From Cochliopodium minus (Eukaryota; Discosea; Himatismenida; Cochliopodiidae): 33,664 bases of DNA. The stretch covers positions 197,580 to 231,243 of the forward strand of contig JAMYWO010000016.1 in NCBI GenBank assembly GCA_024220525.1. Direction: 5' to 3'. How positions within the stretch are numbered: position 1 is the first letter of the stretch; each line of letters opens with the position of its first letter. Positions 22,729 through 29,077 of this stretch are shown piece after piece. The notes beneath the pieces are model-generated. The model was not told the origin of the DNA. It saw nothing but the letters and a program-made list of their open reading frames with translations, and ran no database searches. The translations under genes and the position numbers were made by a program.

Positions 22729-23964
22729 TTATTTTTTATTTTTTTTTACGTCTCTTTTTTTTTTTTTGCGCACTTCTCCATCTAAGATGAGGACGGACCC
22801 TTCATCAAACTCCATCTCCTCAAGTTGTTTGGGAGTGATCTCTGATACTTCTATATCATCAGGGATACCAGTGTTCGCTATGTTCAAAAATTGTTTTTCG
22901 ATTTCTCTAAAGTTAATTCTCTAAAAATAAAAATAAAAATTTTTTTTAGTAAATCTTTGAAATACGAAAAAACAATAATGTAAATTATCTCAAAAAAATA
23001 AAAATAATTTTATAATAAAATATACAAAAGGAAATTTTAAAATTTTAAATAATAGAAAATAAAACTAAAAAAAAAGAAAAAAATGTTTGAAAAAAAAAAG
23101 ACAACATTTACAAAATTTCCTAAAATTTTTTTTTTTTTTTTGATTAACAAAAACCAAAATAATTATTTAAAAAAAAAGTTCAAAAATATTGATGAAAAAA
23201 AAAAAGTATTATTACGGCTCTTCTTCCTCGTTTCTTGTAGTATCTATTCTCAATGTTTTTGGTGGAAGGGGTAAGGCCGCTCTCCAGCTTATAATTAGAA
23301 TGATTGAAAGAAGTGTCCTTCTCGATGTCCTCCTCCTTCTCGTAGACCTTCAAGATCTGTCCTACATCGGCACTCTTGAAGTATCTGTAGCCCGATATCA
23401 CTCTGTATGTTTCTGTCATCGTTGGTGTGTCGAGGAGTACTGCTGGGTATTCTTTTCCCTTGAACATAAATATCGCCCTTCTTTTTTCTGTGCGGATGTT
23501 TTTGATAAATTAAATTTTTTTNNNNNNNNNNNNNNNNNNNNNNNNNNNNNNNNNNNNNNNNNNNNNNNNNNNNNNNNNNNNNNNNNNNNNNNNNNNNNNN
23601 NNNNNNNNNNNNNNNNNNNNNTTCTTTCATTTTATTGGAAATATTCTTTATTTGAGTATATAAATTTTGATATTTGACTTTTCCAATATTCAGTGGGTCA
23701 ATAATATTCTGTTAATTATAATATTTCCAAATATTCTCATCTATTCTTATGATGTAATTGTATTATGATCATATTACCTACAAATTGAACATCTATTTTT
23801 TTGGATTGTTCAAAGGGAGTTTTGATCAATTCGTTCAATTCATCAGCCATGTTGGGAGGCAATCTGAGGATCATTTGTTTCTCATAAGTAGGATATCTAG
23901 ATAATTTGGAAAAGGGAGAGATATTCTCAAAGTTGGATGATTCCATTCCTTCTTCATTCTCCAT
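22729..23964 (-). CDS. TAF7: TFIID subunit TAF7
   Basis: Exons 23964-23778, 23487-23216 and 22920-22729 encode about 211 residues. The TAF7/TAFII55 domain is clear: YEKQMILRLPPNMADELNEL, then RRAIFMFKGKEYPAVLLDTP, TETYRVISGYRYFKSADVGQ, ILKVYEK, LESGLTPSTKNIENRYYKKR, and the acidic INFREIEKQFL segment. TAF7 binds TAF1 within TFIID and restrains its acetyltransferase activity until transcription starts. Exon 1 ends in phase 1 and exon 2 enters in phase 1, so the 100-N gap lies in the intron and no coding sequence is lost there. The 3' end is uncertain: after DGEVR comes a 13-base A run; as read the frame stops at 22729, but a GTAAAA donor at 22749 could lead to a lost exon. ATG at 23964 is preferred over an upstream ATG (24057) that would add a poly-Lys run. 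Confidence 0.9.
23522..23621. other. 100-N assembly gap
   Basis: Exactly one hundred N, the conventional scaffold gap of unknown size. It is in TAF7 intron 1; exon phases on both sides agree. Confidence 0.99.
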
Positions 23965-24226
23965 TTTTTTTTTTTTTTTTTTTATTTGTGTCTCAAAAAG
24001 ATTTTCATCAAAGAGAACAAAAATAAGATTCTTGAGATTCTGAAAGAATAAGAACAATAAATTCTTGTAATAGTTTTATATAAATAAGTTAGATATGTCT
24101 GTGATTTATAAATGTTTGGATAAATGAAAAAAAAAAAAATAAAGAAAATTTCTTTAGAATCAAATCAATTTTATGATACTCCCAGATTGTAATTGATAGA
24201 ATTGAATTAAATAAATTAATTTCTTT

Positions 24227-25643
24227 TTAATTGTCTTTTCCATTATCATTTTCAAGATCATCATCGATATATTTTTCTTGAACAACACCAGTCTTGAAAT
24301 ATTGAAACTGAGCCTCATTGGTAGTGACGAGAAGAGGATTGATTTTGCTTTTCTGAAAGTCAGTATTAGTGAAAATGTAACCATTTGACTTATCTATTGC
24401 TTTTGTTATTTCCCAAACACTATCTTTGTCTTGAATATTCAATGTATGAAAAGAAATTAACGAGAAATCTGTTTTTTTTTGTTAAACAATTTATTTAAAC
24501 AATTTTTTTTGATTATTTTTTTTACCTTCTATAACACCACATAATACTTTATTCATACTGTGATATTTTTGAGTTTCCTCATCATTATTTAATACATCTA
24601 GCAATTTATCAAGTTTGAGTAACTCTGTATAAAACTCAAGACTAAAATCTAAAAAAACAAAAATAAATAAAAAGAATAAAAAAACTGTGTTGGTTTACCT
24701 AGTTTTCCATATTTCTTCAATAAATCAATTTTGGATAAAATATTAATGTGAGGAAGTTCTAATCATTTATCAAAGGAGTTTTATTATTATAATTTAATTA
24801 TTTTTGAAAATTTTTTTTTTTTTACCAAGTTGTAACATTGTTGATAGGGTCATTAATAAAGCGGAAATAAAAGTAGAAGGTTCTACACAATAATGTGAGT
24901 CGACCAAATTGACAGCTGTCAACTTTTAATGTAAAATATTTTAAAAAAATTTAGTTTTTTGAAAGAGTTAAATGAAGGTACCCTGTAATTATAGTTTTGT
25001 GTTAGTTTGTTGAATATATTTTTGTATGAATTGTGGTGAGTGAAAAGCTCGACCTGTCCCGGGCAATCAAACAGGAAATAACTTCCCTTCTTTTCTTTCA
25101 ACTTTTCAAATAGCCAATCTTCGTTTTTTTCGAGGTATTCGATGGCATATATCTTTTATTTTTATTCAATATAAATTAATATTTTTTTAATGATAATACT
25201 GAATTTTTAATTTTTTTTTAACCATTGATCCATTTGGACCCAAATCTAAGTTTTTTGATACTTCTTCTACACATATTAAATCGTTAATATCTATTTCACA
25301 TTTGTATCTCACGTTCTCATTCGCAGGATCTAGGTTTACAACCACCACATTTCTACATTTTTTTTATTTTATAAAAGAGCTGAATTATATATGGTGAATT
25401 GGATAAAATGAATCGTGAATGATTGATTTGATTGATTAGTTATTGATTATTGTTAAAGGTTCTGATATTTTTCCCTTTTAATTATTTTTACCTTCCTAAT
25501 TGTGTCAAGAAATGTTGTATACCTTCACAATATGTCGATTTTCCACTACCTATATTTGGATATCACTATTATTATTTGGAATGATATCCTTCAGAAAAAA
25601 ATGAAATACCTGGTGGACCCACAATAACTTGACCAAAGCTCAT
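24227..25643 (-). CDS. GPN2: GPN-loop GTPase 2
   Basis: Exons 25643-25610, 25549-25492, 25352-25223, 25152-24982, 24922-24826, 24758-24699, 24648-24526 and 24468-24227 give 304 residues; human GPN2 is about 310. Motifs in order: P-loop GPPGSGKST (9-17), NLDPANE, the family-defining GPN in DLGPNGSM (about 70-72), switch motif [19 protein letters not shown], and the base-recognition [23 protein letters not shown] GTPases help assemble and import RNA polymerase II. GPN2 is favoured over GPN1/3 by [20 protein letters not shown] and the matching length. The C terminus is acidic. The gene is divergent from actin by 237 bp and 262 bp upstream of TAF7 on the same strand; both serve Pol II transcription, though this pairing may be chance. 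Confidence 0.95.
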
Positions 25644-25880
25644 CTAAAAGTTTTTTTTAAATGAAGTTTTTCAACTATTTTTTTTTATTTTCTTTTTTTC
25701 AAGATTCTAATTTTCAATCTTTCAAATTCAATCATTTGAACTGTTATAAACAAATAGAAAATAATATAATGGTTTTATTGGATGAATTCATCGTATAAGA
25801 TAATCGTAAAGAATGAAATTTTTTTTTTGCTTCTAAACTTTAAAAAAAATTGAATAGAAATTGCAAGGTTTTAATTGCCA

Positions 25881-27010
25881 ATGATGGATGATGTAATTGC
25901 GGTGGTTGTAGATAATGGATCTGGAATGATCAAAGCAGGATTTGCAGGGATGATGCACCAAAAGCAGTATTTCCAACAAAAGTAGGAAGACCAAATAGAA
26001 TGGGAGTGATGATTGGAACGGGGAATAAAGATTGTTACATTGGAGATGAATATTACAGAGGGATATTAACAATAAATCATCCAATAAAAAAAGGAATAGT
26101 TACAAATTGGGAGGATATGGAACATATCTGGAATTATACCTTTCAAAATGAATTGAGAATTGATCCAGAAAAACAAGCAGTTCTTTTAACAGAATCACCA
26201 TTGAATCCAAAAGTAAACAGAGAAAAAACAACAGAAATAATGTTTGAAACATTCAAAATACCTTCTATCCATCTTTCTGTTCCAGCAGTACTTTCTCTTT
26301 ATTCTTCTGGAAATACAACAGGGATCGTTTTTGAATCTGGAGATGGATTTTCAAATGTTGTTCCCATTTACAAAGGAAATTCAATTTCAAATGCAATTAT
26401 TGACTCTGATCTTTCTGGAGAAATTATTACAGATTATTTGATGAAGATTTTAAATGAAATTAAAGGATTATCTTTCACTACAAGCTCAGAAAGAGAAATG
26501 GTGAGAGAAATAAAAGAAAAACTTTGTTTTGTCTGTTTGGATTTTGAAAAAGAAAAGATTGCTTTTCAGTCTATATCTCCTTTCGAAAGAAAATTCTGTT
26601 ACGAACTTCCCGATGGTAATGTTTTTTCAATAAAAGATTGTGGGTTTCGATGTCCTGAAGTTCTTTTTCAACCATCATTGCTTGGAATGGATTCGCCAGG
26701 TGTTCATCAAATGATTTATGATTCTTTGATGAGATGTGAAGTTGATATTCGAAAAGAAATGTTTGGAAATGTTGTTCTTTCAGGTGGTTCTACCATGTTT
26801 GATGGATTAAAAGGTAGAATCGAAAAAGAATTGAATCTCCTCTCACCTTCAACAAAAAATATCAAAGTTGTTGCACCTCCTGAAAGAAAGTATTCAACTT
26901 GGATTGGAGGTTCAATTCTTGCTTCTCTTCCTAATTTCAAAGAATTATGTATCAGTGAAAAAGAATACGAAGAACATGGACCCGAAGTTGTCAATGTTAA
27001 ATGTTTTTGA
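25881..27010 (+). pseudogene. Divergent, intronless actin with one-base frameshift
   Basis: One exon covers a full actin (376 residues once the shift is allowed for). The start frame reads [20 protein letters not shown]. Within GCAGGGATGATGCACC (25944-25959) one base of the expected Gly-Asp-Asp codons is missing, and the rest continues in another frame: [92 protein letters not shown], ending KCF. Differences from canonical actin fall at important places: the methylated His73 is Lys (HPIKKGIV), phosphate-loop and hinge residues near SGDGFSNV differ, and the D-loop is changed. With one lesion in 1.1 kb it is either a sequencing error in a working divergent actin or a young pseudogene. Lack of introns contrasts with its neighbours. 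Confidence 0.85.
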
Positions 27011-27077
27011 AAATTTGATCTTTTTGTTTCTATTTTCTTTTTTTTTTTTTCAAAAAAACTTTACAAAAAATAAAATG

Positions 27078-27563
27078 TTAATATTTTTTAATCAAAATAC
27101 CATTTATAATTATTAATAGAAGAACAATGAGAACAAGAAGAAAATTTATTAACTTTTTTTGTTTCAAATGTTCATCATTTCTTTTTTGTTTTTCTTTTTC
27201 TAAGATGTTCTCTCTAACTTTGTCTTGAGAATCTGTTGAAAGAAAACTGGTTTGGTGATTCTCATTATGACCAATTTTAAATTCATAAAGTCTTTGTTCT
27301 CTTGTGTTTTTATAAACTATTTCTCTCTCAACAATGACAGGATGGGGAGGAGGGGAATCTTTTTTTTCATAAAAAGTAGAGGAACTAATTCTAAAAGAAG
27401 GAGAGTCATTTATACATTTAGGAAATAAATTATAAAGAGAAGGAGAAAAAAAACAAGTTAAATTTTTGATAGAGTAAAATCCTATAGCCGTCCATTGAAT
27501 ATTGATTTTGACAGCTGTTTTACGGTGATCCCCGAACAATAAGAGAGTTGTTGGGGCGGACAT
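27078..27563 (-). CDS. Predicted tail-anchored membrane protein, unknown family
   Basis: A single exon of 161 residues. The C terminus has a Lys/Glu-rich helix (VRENILEKEKQKRNDEHLKQ) followed by one hydrophobic segment, LINFLLVLIVLLLIIINGIL, and a two-Lys end, IKKY: the layout of tail-anchored proteins of the ER or mitochondrial outer membrane. The middle has SPPPHPVIVEREIVYKN. The first ~30 residues are coded by DNA clearly richer in G+C than the rest, and one arm of an inverted repeat (27483-27499) lies inside this part, so the true N terminus may differ. It converges with the actin gene (67 bp). I do not recognise a family. Confidence 0.6.
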   Translation of the reverse strand: MSAPTTLLLFGDHRKTAVKINIQWTAIGFYSIKNLTCFFSPSLYNLFPKCINDSPSFRISSSTFYEKKDSPPPHPVIVEREIVYKNTREQRLYEFKIGHNENHQTSFLSTDSQDKVRENILEKEKQKRNDEHLKQKKLINFLLVLIVLLLIIINGILIKKY

Positions 27564-27623
27564 TTTTTTATCCGCCTATTTGTCGTATTTTCTAGATAAA
27601 TCCCTTTTCAATAGACGGCTATA
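27483..27623. repeat. Inverted repeat, 17-bp arms with one mismatch
   Basis: TATAGCCGTCCATTGAA at 27483-27499 is the reverse complement of TTCAATAGACGGCTATA at 27607-27623 except for one base. The arms flank 107 bp. Between them GGCGGA (27555-27560) and TCCGCC (27571-27576) form a second, perfect hairpin around a 10-nt loop. Confidence 0.9.
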
Positions 27624-27638
27624 CACCCCCCTTTTAAC

Positions 27639-28175
27639 TTAGTTTTCTTCCGGCTTTAACATCATCTCGGCTTCTTGTATGTCGCGATTTAACTGATTCA
27701 TTACTTTATCATAAAGATGTTTAACTTCAAATCTCTTCAATTTTGGTTCCGCCTTAAAAGCCGTTTCTTTATTTTGTAATTGGCGCTTCAACTCAACTAT
27801 TACTTGGTCATAAAGATATTTGACTTCAAATCCCTTCAGTCTTGGTTCCGGCTTTAAATTATTTATTTTAACACTAATAAATTGGATTATTTTTATCAAC
27901 TTGCCTGCAAATAAATAACCATTTTGTTGTTTGTAGTAAATTGTTATTTTAATATAAAAATCATTCTCCTTTTCAATCATCCCGTATCCTTTTTTTATTA
28001 AATGTTTATTTTCCACCTTTTTGCGGTTAAAATAATTGTACCCTTCTTTCTCCAGTACAAAAGAAAGTGCGGTATTTTTACATTCCTCTTTAATGCGATC
28101 TATGTATGCAGCTTGGCATAATTCATATTGTTTATTTTTTTCAAAATCAAAAGCAACCAATTTGTAAATAGACAT
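27639..28175 (-). CDS. Hypothetical protein with duplicated 33-residue C-terminal repeat
   Basis: The ORF gives 178 residues from ATG 28175 (MSIYKLVAFDFEKNKQYELC). Reading upstream of this Met would enter a tRNA-like sequence, so this start is preferred. The N-terminal ~110 residues mix strands and basic stretches (FVLEKEGYNYFNRKK, DFYIKITIYYKQQNGYLFAG). The last ~70 residues are two tandem copies of a unit: PEPRLKGFEVKYLYDQVIVE and AEPKLKRFEVKHLYDKVMNQ, each followed by a coiled stretch. The repeat DNA is richer in G+C than anything nearby and contains no intron. I recognise no family. The setting (inverted repeats, tRNA-like unit, direct repeats) suggests an inserted element. Confidence 0.6.
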   Translation of the reverse strand: MSIYKLVAFDFEKNKQYELCQAAYIDRIKEECKNTALSFVLEKEGYNYFNRKKVENKHLIKKGYGMIEKENDFYIKITIYYKQQNGYLFAGKLIKIIQFISVKINNLKPEPRLKGFEVKYLYDQVIVELKRQLQNKETAFKAEPKLKRFEVKHLYDKVMNQLNRDIQEAEMMLKPEEN

Positions 28176-28210
28176 TTTGTAAGTGAGGAAATTTTTATGT
28201 ATTAAATAAA

Positions 28211-28293
28211 AGGTAAAGTAGCTAGTGGCAAAGCTGGCCTTAGATGAGCTGTCGTTAATGGTGGTCACGGGTTCGAACCCCATACATTTTTTT
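28211..28293 (+). ncRNA. tRNA-like Pol III unit (SINE head or tRNA relic)
   Basis: An A-box-like TAGCTAGTGGC at 28219-28229 and a perfect B box GGTTCGAACCC at 28270-28280 lie 40 bp apart, followed by T7 at 28287-28293, a Pol III terminator. A D-arm (GCT...AGC) and a T-arm core (GGG TTCGAAC CCC) can fold, but the 5' GGTAAAG cannot pair with the sequence after the T arm, so there is no acceptor stem, and the anticodon stem is weak. It is therefore probably not a working tRNA; a tRNA-derived SINE or a decayed tRNA fits better. Confidence 0.6.
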
Positions 28294-28334
28294 AGTAAGT
28301 TTATCTTTTATTAATTTTTAAAAATTCAAGTTCA

Positions 28335-28354
28335 CATGGAAGTTGACTTCCATG
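28335..28354. repeat. Near-perfect 20-bp palindrome
   Basis: CATGGAAGT-TG-ACTTCCATG has 9-bp arms around two b. It lies between the tRNA-like unit and the 42-bp direct repeat. Confidence 0.85.
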
Positions 28355-28438
28355 CCTCAGAATCTGAATTTAAAAGTTAAAATTCCAAAAATGAAAATCT
28401 ATAAATAACAAATTTAATTTCCCATTTAGAAGGCTTCC

Positions 28439-28559
28439 ACTTTCCATCCGCAGAAGAAGATTTTGAAATCCACTGTATAAATTAAAAATATATATTTCTG
28501 CTTAAAATAAAATTTCTACTTTCCATCCGCAGAAGAAGATTTTGAAATCCACTGTATAA
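28439..28559. repeat. Perfect 42-bp direct repeat, period 79 bp
   Basis: The 42-bp sequence starting ACTTTCCATCCGCAGAAGAA occurs at 28439-28480 and again at 28518-28559 without a mismatch, separated by 37 bp of AT-rich DNA. No ORF continues through both copies. The region 28294-28590 otherwise shows nothing. Confidence 0.92.
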
Positions 28560-28590
28560 TTTAATATTATTCAAAAAAATAATAAATGTT

Positions 28591-28761
28591 TTATTCCACT
28601 TTTATCAACATTGTCCAATTTCCAAGTCCTTTTAACAATTGTCCTTGATCATTGTAAATCTTCACATCAAAATATTGAAAGTCAGAATTCTTTACATTTG
28701 GAGATATTTTAAATTGAGTTTGAGAATAAAATTGAATAATTTCTCCTTTGTTTACATTGTT
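28591..28761 (-). CDS. C-terminal fragment of an unidentified protein
   Basis: An open frame runs from the n at 28762 to TAA at 28593-28591: KGEIIQFYSQTQFKISPNV, then SDFQYFDVKIYNDQGQLLKG and NWTMLIKVE. The alternating hydrophobic pattern suggests beta strands. The 5' part is missing because the n is a break. It is not in frame with the signal-peptide exon to its right. No family can be assigned with confidence. Confidence 0.45.
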   Translation of the reverse strand, partial: NNVNKGEIIQFYSQTQFKISPNVKNSDFQYFDVKIYNDQGQLLKGLGNWTMLIKVE

Positions 28762-28766
28762 NTTAC

Positions 28767-28871
28767 CAACATTGCCTGCAAATCCGTACAATTATTGATT
28801 TTGATAATTTGGAAATCAAAAAAATTCAATAACGACAAATAGAAAAGGAAATAAATAATCTTTAAACTCAT
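28767..28871 (-). CDS. First exon of a secreted paralogue of the 29078-31986 gene
   Basis: ATG 28871 opens a 35-codon exon with a signal peptide (MSLKIIYFLFYLSLLNFFDF) and the end NNCTDLQAML, followed by a GTAA donor at 28766. The full gene downstream has a first exon of exactly the same length (105 nt, 35 codons, phase 0) with a signal peptide and the end SSCSDLQNMN. The n four bases into the intron cuts off the rest. This suggests a tandem family of these surface proteins. Confidence 0.75.
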
Positions 28872-29077
28872 TTTTTATTTTATATAAAAATTTATATTTT
28901 TATTTGTCTCTTTTGAGGAAATTTTATCACATTCTTGGAAAATTTTTTTGTAGATCCCAAGGTGAGATACTCTACCCAGATTGTATGATCATTTGTTGAT
29001 GCTGATTTGGTCCTTTATCGATCATTTTTAATAACAAATTTTAATTTCCTTTTTTTTAAAAATAATAAAATTATAAT

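Noticed and set aside
28176-28283. N-terminal extension of the 178-residue ORF to 28283
   Set aside because: It would be coded by the complement of the tRNA-like unit; the internal ATG at 28175 gives a natural start.
28211-28293. A functional tRNA gene
   Set aside because: The B box is good, but no 7-bp acceptor stem and only a weak anticodon stem can be drawn, so it is listed as tRNA-like.
28439-28559. CRISPR-like array
   Set aside because: Only two copies, and the setting is a eukaryotic nuclear genome.
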